From Bacteroidia bacterium (GTDB lineage: Bacteria > Bacteroidota > Bacteroidia > B-17B0 > Aurantibacillaceae): DNA of 64,000 nucleotides. This document shows, piece by piece, positions 24,750 through 34,203 of the stretch (positions are counted from its first letter, which is position 1; every line of letters begins with the position of its first letter). A program made the translations under genes and the position numbers. The notes below the pieces were generated by a model. It saw only the letters and a list, made by a program, of their open reading frames with translations. It did not search any database and was not told the origin of the DNA. The stretch lies in assembly GCA_022841465.1 (NCBI GenBank), contig JALHRL010000002.1, positions 1-64,000 on the forward strand. The letters run 5' to 3'.

Positions 24750-24787
24750 GTGTATTACTTCTGAAACTATAAATTCTAATTAGTTTG

Positions 24788-24795
24788 CAAATTTA
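24788..24795 (-). promoter_or_regulatory. Putative -7 box of hemL
   Basis: Minus-strand TAAATTTG matches TAnnTTTG, 38 bases before the hemL start. No -33 TTG at the expected spacing. Confidence 0.38.
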
Positions 24796-24838
24796 GCTTT
24801 TTAGCTGATATTCGTAATATAATTCAAGCCATTTATTC

Positions 24839-26467
24839 TTGTTTAACAAGCTTCAAAAAAACAACTTTTTCTATCCAATTGTAATTATATTGCTTTTTGG
24901 TATTGTTGAATTAATTATTAACCCTTTTGGTAATTTTCCATTAAATGACGACTGGTGGTATGCTCATTTCTATAAAAAGTTTTTTGAAGAATATACACAA
25001 CCTAAACTCATTTGGCCTGCTGCTGGTATATGGGGACAATTACTTTTAACTAAACCCTTCGCGCTTTTATTTGGATATTCTTACACTGGATTACGTTTTT
25101 TTACTTTACTATTATCTGTTCTATCTGTTATGCTTTTCTATAAAATTGGCACCAAACATTTTAAACTAGATAATAAAGTTGCCTTTGTTTTTAGTACACT
25201 TTTATTATTTAATCCGTTGTTTTTAAATCTTTCTAATTCTTACATGACAGATGTGCCCTTTCTTTTTATGCTTTTTGCGGCCGTTTACTTTTATTTAGAG
25301 TTTACAGAAAAACAAAATAATTACCTCTTTGTTTTAAGTTTAGGGTTTTTTTGTTTGGGTGTATTAACTCGGCAAATGATGATTGCCTTTATAGCTGGTA
25401 TTGCCATAACAGAATTTTTCATTTCTAAAAAAATATCCTGGCGCATTTTGTTTATTATCGCAATTCCTGCTATTGTTTTATTACTTTTTGAAATTTGGAT
25501 GAAATATGAAATTAAAAGTATTTCATATACCTATATAATCTTAAGGAATACAACCATGATGAATAAAATACCATTAATAGATTCCATTTTATTTTTAGGT
25601 AAACGATGGGTACATTACATTAGCTTATCAGGTTTTGCATTATTTCCTTTAACTATACCTTACGTTTATCTCTTTTTTAAATCATATCAAACCAATTCCT
25701 CACTTAAAGTTTTAATTGTTGCTATTAGTTTTTTCATTCCTGTTTTTATTTCCCTTCTTAATTTTCCCTTAGGAAATTATATCTTTGATTGCGGTGTTGG
25801 GCCTGATACCCTTTACGATGCATTAATTCCTACTGCCAACTCTTATCAATTTAGTACATCAACAACATTTACGGTTATCAAATTAATTGCTTTTGTTGGT
25901 TCTTTTGGTTTTTTGTTGGCATGTGTAAATTTTTTATTTAGTTTTCTAAACAAAAAAACCTTTTCAAATTTTAATGATCATAAACTTGTTTTTATTTTTC
26001 TAATTTCCCTACTTTTTTACTACGGATTTCTGGCTTTTAATACCTCGTTGTTTGACAGATATACTCTGCCTTTTACCTTTATTAGCCTGCTGATATTACA
26101 CAAGGAATTATTTACTTCGCAGTATAAAATTAAACTCATCTTCCTTTTCATGATTCCTCTGTTACTATTTTCATTGTTAGGTACAAAAGATTATCTAAAT
26201 GAAAACAGAGCAAGATGGCAAGCCGTTGCATTATTAAAGAAAAAATTTAATGCAACTGATATGGATATTAACGCGGGTTATGAACACGAAGGAAGCTGCT
26301 TTGCAGACAGTAGTTTTTGGTTGCAAAAATGGTACAACACAAACCCTAATTTATATTTAGTTACGCGAAAAACATATAAAAACTACACACCCCTTGGTGC
26401 TATTACATTTCAGCGATATATGCCAATAAAAAAAGACAGTATTTTTTATTCTAAATTAAACAACTAA
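24839..26467 (+). CDS. GT39-like (ArnT/PMT-type) polytopic glycosyltransferase
   Basis: The 542-residue protein has about 11-12 TM segments. The first periplasmic loop carries L-N-D-D-W-W-Y-A, which fits the acidic D-D/E motif that binds metal and lipid-linked sugar in GT-C enzymes. The C-terminus is a soluble periplasmic part of about 90 residues. It probably transfers a sugar from a polyprenyl carrier to a lipid or protein. The start shown is a TTG, since the next in-frame ATG would delete the catalytic loop. Confidence 0.72.
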   Translation: MFNKLQKNNFFYPIVIILLFGIVELIINPFGNFPLNDDWWYAHFYKKFFEEYTQPKLIWPAAGIWGQLLLTKPFALLFGYSYTGLRFFTLLLSVLSVMLFYKIGTKHFKLDNKVAFVFSTLLLFNPLFLNLSNSYMTDVPFLFMLFAAVYFYLEFTEKQNNYLFVLSLGFFCLGVLTRQMMIAFIAGIAITEFFISKKISWRILFIIAIPAIVLLLFEIWMKYEIKSISYTYIILRNTTMMNKIPLIDSILFLGKRWVHYISLSGFALFPLTIPYVYLFFKSYQTNSSLKVLIVAISFFIPVFISLLNFPLGNYIFDCGVGPDTLYDALIPTANSYQFSTSTTFTVIKLIAFVGSFGFLLACVNFLFSFLNKKTFSNFNDHKLVFIFLISLLFYYGFLAFNTSLFDRYTLPFTFISLLILHKELFTSQYKIKLIFLFMIPLLLFSLLGTKDYLNENRARWQAVALLKKKFNATDMDINAGYEHEGSCFADSSFWLQKWYNTNPNLYLVTRKTYKNYTPLGAITFQRYMPIKKDSIFYSKLNN

Positions 26468-26509
26468 AACACAAATAATTTCTACTTTTACACCGTTAAA
26501 CTTGCCTTT

Positions 26510-27772
26510 ATGAAATTTGAACCTACTTTAGAATGCGCTAAACAATTGGATGCAAATGATCCGTTAAAACAATATCGCTCCAAATTTTTATTTCCTCAGC
26601 ACAATGGCCGTGAAGTTGTATATTTTACAGGAAACTCTTTGGGTTTACAACCTACTTCAACTCAATCCTACATTCAACAAGAATTAAACGATTGGGCGAA
26701 ATTTGGTGTAGAAGGCCATTTTCTGGCAAAAAACCCTTGGATGCATTATCATGAATTTTTAACTGAAAAAATGGCGAAAATTGTAGGCGGCAAAAACAGT
26801 GAAGTGGTAATGATGAATCAACTAACCGTTAATTTGCATCTATTAATGGTTTCGTTTTATCGCCCAACAAAACAACGCTATAAAATTTTATGTGAAGCAA
26901 AAGCTTTCCCGAGCGATCAATATGCGCTTCAATCGCAGGTAAAATTTCACGGACTCAATCCTAAAGATGCTTTAATAGAAATTGCTCCACGCGAAGGCGA
27001 ATATCATGTGCGCCATGAAGATATTTACGAGGCTATTGAAAAAAATAAAGAATCTTTAGCATTAATAATGATTGGCGGAGTAAATTACTTTAGCGGTCAG
27101 GTTTTTGATTTAAAATCCATTACAGAAGCCGGACATAAAGCAGGCGCAGTTGTTGGATTTGATTTAGCGCATGGTGCCGGCAATATTCATTTAGAATTGC
27201 ATAATTGGAATGTTGATTTTGCCTGTTGGTGCAGCTACAAATATTTAAACAGCGGTCCCGGGAGTGTTGCCGGTGCTTTTGTTCACGAGAAACATCATAA
27301 AAATACAGAACTACCTTTGTTTGCAGGTTGGTGGGGAACTAAAAAAGAAACGCGTTTTTTAATGAAACCCGAATTTGAACCGATTGAAAGTGCAGAAAGA
27401 TGGCAATTAAGTAATGCACCTGTTTTTGCTATGGCAGCTTGTAAAGCATCGTTAGATGTTTTTGATGAAGTAGGTATGCAAAAATTAATTGAAAAAAGTA
27501 AAGACTTAACAGAATACTTAGAATACATTGTTGCCGAAGTAAACAAAGTAAAAAACAATTGCTTGCAAATAATTACTCCTAAAGAAAATCGTGGTTGCCA
27601 AATTTCTATAGTTGCAAACGGATACGGCAAGCCACTTTACAATAAATTAATAGAAAATGGTGTAATCCCCGATTGGCGAGAACCAAACGTTATACGCTGT
27701 GCACCGGTACCTCTTTACAATAATTTCGAAGATATTTACAGATTTGGTGAGATTTTAAAAGCATTGCTTTAA
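26510..27772 (+). CDS. kynU: Kynureninase
   Basis: Kynureninase is a PLP enzyme that cleaves kynurenine (or 3-hydroxykynurenine) to anthranilate (or its 3-hydroxy form) and alanine. The 420-residue protein has F-T-G-N-S-L-G-L-Q-P at the N-terminus, G-F-D-L-A-H-G-A-G-N with the cofactor-binding Asp, and the PLP lysine in C-S-Y-K-Y-L-N-S-G-P-G, all strongly diagnostic. Neighbouring genes are unrelated; no kmo, tdo or nad genes are in the window. Confidence 0.95.
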   Translation: MKFEPTLECAKQLDANDPLKQYRSKFLFPQHNGREVVYFTGNSLGLQPTSTQSYIQQELNDWAKFGVEGHFLAKNPWMHYHEFLTEKMAKIVGGKNSEVVMMNQLTVNLHLLMVSFYRPTKQRYKILCEAKAFPSDQYALQSQVKFHGLNPKDALIEIAPREGEYHVRHEDIYEAIEKNKESLALIMIGGVNYFSGQVFDLKSITEAGHKAGAVVGFDLAHGAGNIHLELHNWNVDFACWCSYKYLNSGPGSVAGAFVHEKHHKNTELPLFAGWWGTKKETRFLMKPEFEPIESAERWQLSNAPVFAMAACKASLDVFDEVGMQKLIEKSKDLTEYLEYIVAEVNKVKNNCLQIITPKENRGCQISIVANGYGKPLYNKLIENGVIPDWREPNVIRCAPVPLYNNFEDIYRFGEILKALL

Positions 27773-27845
27773 CAAAAAACGATTTTTAACTTTTTTGGCG
27801 TAGGTTTTTTCTTTATCTTGGAGGAAACGAAAAAAATTATCTAAA

Positions 27846-30800
27846 ATGTTCAGATTTAAATTGTTACTTACTATTAGTTCTATTCTGCTTTTATCCTTTT
27901 CTGGCCATGCACTTATTGAAAATAAGGCCGAAACCAAAAACACCTTTCTGTTTATTGAAAACAAAGGTCAAATTGGCGATCAGTTTTACAAACCACGTAC
28001 AGATATTTTATTTGGAGGAACAGATGGGAAATTGGTGTATCATTTAAAAGCAAACGGAATTAGCTACCAACAATACAGAATTGATGAATGGAAAGAGGAA
28101 CCTGATTTTAGAAATAATAAAAAAATAAAAGTTCCATCGTTAACAACAATTTATCGCATTGATATTAATTGGTTGAATTCAAATAAAAATTCTTTTATAG
28201 AAAAATATAATCCAATTAATGGTTTTAATAATTATTACAACGAGGTTTGCCCCAATGGCGTAACCGGTGTTAAAGCTTATCAAGAACTCCTATACAAAAA
28301 TATTTATAATGGTATTGACTTGCGTTGGCACAACACCAACAATATTTTAAAATACGATTTTATAGTGGCTCCCGGTGCTGATTATAAATTCATTCAATTG
28401 GAAATTAAAGGAGCAACTGCACTTAGCATAAATAAAAATGGTGAACTAATTATACAAACACCTTTAGGTAAAATTATTGAACAAGCTCCTTACGTGCATC
28501 AATTAGGGAAAGAACTAAAAAGCAAATGGTTTATTAAAAACAATGTTGTAAGTTTTGAAATTGAAAATATTAATCCTTCACTTCCCTTAGTAATAGATCC
28601 GGGAGTTAGACAATGGGGCACCTATTATGGTGGTGGTGGAAACGATTCTAGTTTAAACAGTGCAAACGATGCAAATGGAAATACATATATGGCCGGTACA
28701 ACTGCTTCTAACGGCGGAACAGGAATTGCTACGGTTGGTAGTCATCAAGCAATATATGGCGGTGGACAAGACAACGGATACATTGTAAAATTTAATAGCG
28801 CAGGCGTTCGTCAGTGGGGGACCTATTATGGCGGACCTGTAAGAGAATTCGGTTTAAATTGTGCTGTAGATGCAAACAGTAATGTTTATTTAGTTGGGCA
28901 TTCTTTGGGCAACACCGGAACTCAAGTTGCAACATTAGGGAGTCATCAACCAACTTTTGGTGGAACTTGGGATGCTTATCTTGTAAAATTTAATACAAAC
29001 GGTGTGCGCCAATGGGGAACTTATTACGGTGGCCCCGGTTTAGAACATGGTAATGCCGTTGCTTGCGATGCTGCCGGAAATGTTTACATAACAGGTAAAA
29101 CAGATAATCCTTCGGGAACAGCCATTGCAACTATTGGTTCGCATCAAGCAAATTTTGGCGGTGTTGAAGATGCTTTTCTTGCAAAGTTTAATACAAACGG
29201 TATTCGTCAGTGGGGAACCTATTACGGTGGAACAGGAACAGATATGGGAAGAGGTTTAACCGTAGATAAAAACAACGATATTTATTTAGCAGGCTGGACA
29301 GATAACAGTGTGGCAAATGTTATTGCAACTCCGGGAGCTCACCAGAACGTATATGGCGGCGGAAGTTACGATGCTTTTGTGGTGAGGTTTAATACAAACG
29401 GTGTGCGCCAATGGGGTACGCAATACGGTGGAAGCGGAACTGATATGGGATACAGTGTTGCCGTAGATGATAATTTAAATGTTTACTTAGCAGGAAAAAC
29501 CAGTAGCAGTTTTAGTATTGCTAATGCATTAGCACATCAATCTGTTTACGGTGGTGGACCCAACGATGCATTTTTAGCAGCATTTGATGCAGCAGGTGTT
29601 AGAAAGTGGGGAACGTATTATGGCGGAAGTGGCGATGATGATGCGTGGGGATGCGCAGTGCATAAAACCGGGCATATTTATATTGCAGGATCTACAAGTT
29701 CGCAAGCAGCCAATGTTATTTCAACAGCCGGAAGTCATCAAGTAGGTTTTGGCGGAGGAACTTGGGATGGTTATATTGCGCAATTTGATTGGGATGGAGT
29801 GAGACAATGGGGTTCTTATTATGGAGAAACAGGCGACGATGTTGTTTACGGATGCAGTACCGATAATTTTTTTCATGTATTTATTACAGGCTCAACTGAT
29901 ACAAATAGTGGAACAGCCATTGCATCAACAGGAAGTCACCAACCCAATCACAACGGTGGTTGGGGCGATGCTTTTTTAGCAAAATTTTACGATTGTCCTG
30001 CTCCTTTAGCTCCAACAAATACTACAACACCGTCAAATTTACTTTTTTGTGCTGGAGCTGCAACTACATTAAATGCAACCGGTACCGGAACACTTAATTG
30101 GTATGCCACTTCAACATCAACTACAAGTTTAGGTACAGGCACAGTTTATGTTACACCTGTGTTAACAGCAGGCACGCATACCTATTATGCAGAAGCAAAA
30201 ACCTGTACTGTTGGCCCAAGAACAGCTATTACCATTACGGTAAACCCTACTCCAACCATAAACATAATAGCAACACCCACCACCGTTTGTGCAGGAAAAA
30301 ATACAACTTTAACAGCAAGCGGTGCAGTTTCTTACACCTGGGGTTTGGGTTCTAACAATGCGCAAATTACAGTTACACCAACTACAACTACCATTTTTTC
30401 TATTGCTGCCACAAACACCTTTGGTTGCATTGGAAATAATACTATACAAATTAATACGCATCCTTTAGATCCGGTTACCTTAACGCCATCAACTTATACA
30501 AGTTGTTTAACCATATTTGGCGGTGGCCCTATTACCTTAACCGGAAATCCTCCGGGTGGAACTTACTCCGGACCAAACGTTGCAGGAAACCAACTAAACC
30601 CAACTGCATTAGGAACATTTAATCCGGTTTATACTTATACAAACAGTGTTACCGGCTGTACTAACAATGCCACTACCAATATAGAAGTGTTTAGTTGCCT
30701 GAGTGTAAATGAAATTTCAGCCAACTATAATAAATTTAAAATATCTCCCAACCCAAGTAATGGAATATATGTTGTTACCTGCGAACACGATAATTTAAAA

Positions 30801-30959
30801 ACAATTGAAGTAACAGACATCAACGGAAAAATAATTTATTTTATTTCTAATAAAGAAAAAATGTATAAAATAGATATTAGCAACTATGCCAATGGAATTT
30901 ATTTTCTACAGATAAAATCTGAAAAAGGAAAAGATTCGGCAAAACTTATAAAGGAATAA
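27846..30959 (+). CDS. Secreted seven-repeat SBBP beta-propeller protein with T9SS sorting domain
   Basis: The 1037-residue protein has a signal peptide (about 1-24), then a DUF7948-type N-terminal domain starting F-I-E-N-K-G-Q-I-G-D. Seven SBBP repeats follow (about 253-715), each beginning near G-V-R-Q-W-G-T-Y-Y-G-G, likely one closed seven-bladed propeller. Next come Ig-like/C-G-A-A-T-T-L type domains (about 720-950), and a T9SS type A domain with S-P-N-P-S-N-G and G-I-Y-F-L-Q. It is exported to the cell surface or medium. The ligand is unknown. Confidence 0.88.
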   Translation: MFRFKLLLTISSILLLSFSGHALIENKAETKNTFLFIENKGQIGDQFYKPRTDILFGGTDGKLVYHLKANGISYQQYRIDEWKEEPDFRNNKKIKVPSLTTIYRIDINWLNSNKNSFIEKYNPINGFNNYYNEVCPNGVTGVKAYQELLYKNIYNGIDLRWHNTNNILKYDFIVAPGADYKFIQLEIKGATALSINKNGELIIQTPLGKIIEQAPYVHQLGKELKSKWFIKNNVVSFEIENINPSLPLVIDPGVRQWGTYYGGGGNDSSLNSANDANGNTYMAGTTASNGGTGIATVGSHQAIYGGGQDNGYIVKFNSAGVRQWGTYYGGPVREFGLNCAVDANSNVYLVGHSLGNTGTQVATLGSHQPTFGGTWDAYLVKFNTNGVRQWGTYYGGPGLEHGNAVACDAAGNVYITGKTDNPSGTAIATIGSHQANFGGVEDAFLAKFNTNGIRQWGTYYGGTGTDMGRGLTVDKNNDIYLAGWTDNSVANVIATPGAHQNVYGGGSYDAFVVRFNTNGVRQWGTQYGGSGTDMGYSVAVDDNLNVYLAGKTSSSFSIANALAHQSVYGGGPNDAFLAAFDAAGVRKWGTYYGGSGDDDAWGCAVHKTGHIYIAGSTSSQAANVISTAGSHQVGFGGGTWDGYIAQFDWDGVRQWGSYYGETGDDVVYGCSTDNFFHVFITGSTDTNSGTAIASTGSHQPNHNGGWGDAFLAKFYDCPAPLAPTNTTTPSNLLFCAGAATTLNATGTGTLNWYATSTSTTSLGTGTVYVTPVLTAGTHTYYAEAKTCTVGPRTAITITVNPTPTINIIATPTTVCAGKNTTLTASGAVSYTWGLGSNNAQITVTPTTTTIFSIAATNTFGCIGNNTIQINTHPLDPVTLTPSTYTSCLTIFGGGPITLTGNPPGGTYSGPNVAGNQLNPTALGTFNPVYTYTNSVTGCTNNATTNIEVFSCLSVNEISANYNKFKISPNPSNGIYVVTCEHDNLKTIEVTDINGKIIYFISNKEKMYKIDISNYANGIYFLQIKSEKGKDSAKLIKE
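28602..29990 (+). repeat. Seven SBBP repeats (about 66 codons each)
   Basis: The motif G-V/I-R-Q/K-W-G-T/S-Y/Q-Y-G recurs seven times, followed each time by a V/I-Y-L/I-A/T-G strand and an S-H-Q or equivalent turn (A-H-Q). Codons differ between units, so the repeats are old. Confidence 0.9.
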
Positions 30960-31004
30960 TTTAATAGTTAAACAATAATCCTTCTTGTTTTACGTTTAAG
31001 TTAT

Positions 31005-31670
31005 ATGAAAAAATTACTTTTGCTAATATTGTTTGGCGCAGTTTTTTTTATAGCTTGTAAAAAACAAATTGTAAGTGAGCCTGAAAGAATAAGGCCACAT
31101 AAGTTTGTGTATTTAGATTCAAGCTCTAAAGCCTTGGTAAATTTTAAACCTGGAAGTTATTGGATAATCAGAGACACTATTTCAATGCAAACAGATAGTT
31201 TATTTGTATATAATTACAGAAATACGCTAGAAGAAGTTCGGGGTGTAAATATTATAAATGACACCAATTATATCTTTGAGCAAATTACAACTAACATTGT
31301 AAATAAAACAGAGAGTAAATTTCTGTTAAACTGCGCTGTATCTTCAGACACTATTATTCCTCCACAAAACATTGTATGGACTTGTGTAAATTCTACTTTT
31401 TGTGGCTTAGGATTAAATAGTCAGCATCTAGCTTTTTCCAAGCAAGGAAATAGTATTACTAACTCTTATCTTGCTGATTCTGTTTTAGTAGGTGGGATTT
31501 GGTACAAAAATATTGAAGTGAATTATTTTAAAAACTTAGGTGCTAACCAAACCAGCTTTGCAACAGGTTATACTTATTGGCAAAAGAATAAAGGTCTTTT
31601 AAAGTATTATTGCAATTACAACAATACCACTACCTGTTATGAAATGATAAGAAGAAATATTGTTCAATAA
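31005..31670 (+). CDS. Lipoprotein of unknown function
   Basis: The 221-residue protein has a lipoprotein signal peptide with lipobox F-I-A-C at C18, followed by K-K. The mature part begins with a proline/charged linker, and contains F-K-P-G-S-Y-W-I-I-R-D, a pattern seen in many Bacteroidota hypothetical lipoproteins. Four later cysteines could form disulfides. It follows the SBBP gene by 45 bases in the same direction and may be cotranscribed. Confidence 0.65.
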   Translation: MKKLLLLILFGAVFFIACKKQIVSEPERIRPHKFVYLDSSSKALVNFKPGSYWIIRDTISMQTDSLFVYNYRNTLEEVRGVNIINDTNYIFEQITTNIVNKTESKFLLNCAVSSDTIIPPQNIVWTCVNSTFCGLGLNSQHLAFSKQGNSITNSYLADSVLVGGIWYKNIEVNYFKNLGANQTSFATGYTYWQKNKGLLKYYCNYNNTTTCYEMIRRNIVQ

Positions 31671-31731
31671 CATTTAAACATTAATTTAATTCTTTCTTAT
31701 TTCTTCTTTTAGTTTAACTTCGCGTTCAACT

Positions 31732-32400
31732 ATGCTCAACCCCCAAATACACGAAAGTTGGAAAGAACTTTTACTAAATGAATTTCAAAAAGATTATTTT
31801 GTTCAATTGAAATCATTTTTGGTTGAAGAAAAAAAATCACATGTAATTTATCCGCCGGGTAATTTAATTTTTGCTGCGTTTAATAACGCGCATTTTAATG
31901 AAGTAAAAGTGGTTATTTTAGGCCAAGACCCCTACCACGGGCCGGGGCAAGCCAACGGGTTTTGTTTTTCGGTAAACGATGGGGTAAAATTTCCGCCAAG
32001 CTTGGCCAACATCTTCAAAGAATTAAAAAGTGATATTGGTTGTGAAATTCCGCTATCCGGAAATTTAGAACACTGGGCAAAACAAGGCGTATTTTTATTA
32101 AACGCAACTTTAACCGTGCGTCAGAACACAGCGGGTAGTCACCAAAACAAAGGTTGGGAAACTTTTACAGATTCAGTAATAAAATTAATATCCGATAAAA
32201 AAGAAAAAGTTGTGTTTTTGTTATGGGGCAATTATGCAAAAGCAAAAGCACCATTAATTGATGCAAATAAACACTTAATACTAGAAGCAGCGCATCCTTC
32301 GCCACTTGCACGCGGAGCGTTTTTTGGAAGTAAACACTTTTCAAAAACAAATGAGTATTTAGAAAAAAATGGTTTTGAAAAAATAAATTGGTGTTTGTAA
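31732..32400 (+). CDS. ung: Uracil-DNA glycosylase, family 1
   Basis: Ung removes uracil from DNA to start base-excision repair. The 222-residue protein has the water-activating motif G-Q-D-P-Y-H-G-P-G-Q-A-N-G, the uracil-pocket F-C-F-S-V, the L-L-L-N-A-T-L-T-V strand, and the minor-groove loop A-H-P-S-P-L-A. Its stop directly abuts the stop of the convergent glycosyltransferase gene. Confidence 0.97.
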   Translation: MLNPQIHESWKELLLNEFQKDYFVQLKSFLVEEKKSHVIYPPGNLIFAAFNNAHFNEVKVVILGQDPYHGPGQANGFCFSVNDGVKFPPSLANIFKELKSDIGCEIPLSGNLEHWAKQGVFLLNATLTVRQNTAGSHQNKGWETFTDSVIKLISDKKEKVVFLLWGNYAKAKAPLIDANKHLILEAAHPSPLARGAFFGSKHFSKTNEYLEKNGFEKINWCL

Positions 32401-33474
32401 TTACGCATTAAATACTTCTAAGTACTTCTCTCTCCACGTATTTACCGAATATTTTTCTAAAATAGTTTTTCTTCCCAACTCACCCATTGTTTTTCTTAAT
32501 AACTCATCTTGTATTAATTTATCCAATGCAATAAACCATTCTGCTTCTGATGAAACTAAAATTCCGTTCTTGTTATTTTCAATAATTTCATTATTTACTC
32601 CTACCGAACTTAATACAGCTGGAACTCCGCAGGCCATATAACTTAAGGCTTTCAATCCGCATTTACCATTCGTCCAATTATCAGCAGGTAAAGGCATTAT
32701 GCCCATGTCAAAACTATTTAATTCGTCTACTTCCGTTTCAGAACTCCAGGCTTTTCCCTTTATGTTTAATTCTGAATTAAAATAATTAGCATCGCCATAA
32801 ACCTTAAACTCAATTTTGCTTTTGTGTTTATCTTTTAATTTTAATAATACAGGTATAATACTTTCAAAATGCTTTATGGTGCTTATACTTCCGCTCCATC
32901 CAATTACAATTTTATCTTTTCCGCGTAATTCCGGCTTTGGTAAATGAAAATCGGTATTAATGGTTGTAGGAATTACAACAACATTTTTATTGTACTTTAA
33001 TGCTTGTTCTGCTAAGTATTTATTTCCCGCAATTACTATACTTGCGCTTGCTACACTTTCATTAAACTTTTCTGCTTTTTTTAACCAAGCCCATTTTTTA
33101 TTTCCGGGGCTGGTATCTTGTATCCAAATGGCATCATCAAAATCAAAAATTACTTTTTTACCGCTTTGTTTTGCTTTTTTCTCAAAATATGAACTACCAA
33201 AAAACAAAGCTTCGCGCTGAATAAAAATAATATCAAAACGGTTAAACTGTTTTACATCTCTTAAACGAATAAAAATTGAATTCAGCAAAATCTGTATTTT
33301 CTTTAATATATTGCCCTTGCTATAAAAAACAGAATCATCCTTTTCAGAAATTAAATAAGACCAGGTAAAACTATATCCTTTCGATTCTAAAAAAAGTAAA
33401 TATTGCTCAAAACGGTAACGTTGACTGGGCGAGCGATTTGGACGATGGGCTACAAGTATTAAAACCTTTGGCAT
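32401..33474 (-). CDS. GT4-type glycosyltransferase
   Basis: The 357-residue protein has the two-domain GT-B layout. The N-terminal domain contains A-H-R-P-N-R-S-P-S-Q-R-Y-R-F and I-F-D-F-D-D-A-I-W. The C-terminal domain has I-V-I-G-W-S-G-S, the G-L-K-A-L-S-Y-M-A-C-G-V-P donor-site helix (an E-x7-E variant), and G-I-L-V-S. It is probably a cytoplasmic enzyme of surface polysaccharide or glycoprotein synthesis. It stands alone, without a polysaccharide cluster. Confidence 0.83.
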   Translation of the reverse strand: MPKVLILVAHRPNRSPSQRYRFEQYLLFLESKGYSFTWSYLISEKDDSVFYSKGNILKKIQILLNSIFIRLRDVKQFNRFDIIFIQREALFFGSSYFEKKAKQSGKKVIFDFDDAIWIQDTSPGNKKWAWLKKAEKFNESVASASIVIAGNKYLAEQALKYNKNVVVIPTTINTDFHLPKPELRGKDKIVIGWSGSISTIKHFESIIPVLLKLKDKHKSKIEFKVYGDANYFNSELNIKGKAWSSETEVDELNSFDMGIMPLPADNWTNGKCGLKALSYMACGVPAVLSSVGVNNEIIENNKNGILVSSEAEWFIALDKLIQDELLRKTMGELGRKTILEKYSVNTWREKYLEVFNA

Positions 33475-33481
33475 TCTGTTT

Positions 33482-33489
33482 CAAAGATA
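33482..33489 (-). promoter_or_regulatory. Putative -7 box of the GT4 gene
   Basis: Minus-strand TATCTTTG matches TAnnTTTG, seven bases before the start codon. A near-leaderless transcript would result. Confidence 0.3.
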
Positions 33490-33543
33490 TTTAATTAAAA
33501 GTAATTATTTTAATTATTCGGCTTAAACTCATAAATTAGAGCT

Positions 33544-34203
33544 ATGAAACTTAAGCGTCTTTCTTTTCTTTTACTACTCTCTATAACTTTATCATTTCAA
33601 GGAAAATCACAAGTACAAGATTCCATTTATTTAATGAACGGTTTAGTAATTGGAGAAAAAGTAATAGATACCTTATTAGGTGCCGTAACCATTTTTGATC
33701 CTAAAAAACCCGGAGCTAAATTAAATTACGAATGGGATCAAATGTACATGGTGCGTTTTTCAAATGGAGATAACCGTTATTACTACCGACAAGATACTTC
33801 TATTTACAATTGGTTTACACGAGAAGAAATGTGGCACTTTATGAAAGGTGAAAAAGATGCTCGCCGTGGATTTAAACCCGTTGCCTGTGCAATTGGTGCT
33901 GGTATTGCAGGCCTGGTTGGCGGAATGAGCGGTACTTTTTGGGGACCCATTTTACCGTATAGTTACATGGCATTTAGTGGTATTACACGAATTAAAATAA
34001 AACACAAAACGGTAAGTCACCCTAATTTTTTAGATTACGATGCATACATTTTAGGATATGAACGAGTAGGAAGACAAAAACGTAAAATTTGGTCTATCAT
34101 TTACGGTACTGCCGGATTAGCCGTTGGATACGGAATATACGCGGCCTTTCATAATAAATATCCGGAAAGTGTTCAGATAAATTTTTTAAAAATTAAGTTA
34201 TGA
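33544..34203 (+). CDS. Exported protein of unknown function with glycine-rich hydrophobic segments
   Basis: The 219-residue protein has a signal peptide (cleavage near G-K-S-Q, residue 24) and a beta-rich N-terminal half around Y-L-M-N-G and V-R-F-S-N-G-D. Two Gly/Ala-rich hydrophobic stretches follow (about 118-145 and 188-205), the latter with [11 protein letters not shown]. It overlaps purT by four bases (ATGA). The family is not recognised. Coupling to purT may reflect only compact gene order. Confidence 0.6.
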   Translation: MKLKRLSFLLLLSITLSFQGKSQVQDSIYLMNGLVIGEKVIDTLLGAVTIFDPKKPGAKLNYEWDQMYMVRFSNGDNRYYYRQDTSIYNWFTREEMWHFMKGEKDARRGFKPVACAIGAGIAGLVGGMSGTFWGPILPYSYMAFSGITRIKIKHKTVSHPNFLDYDAYILGYERVGRQKRKIWSIIYGTAGLAVGYGIYAAFHNKYPESVQINFLKIKL

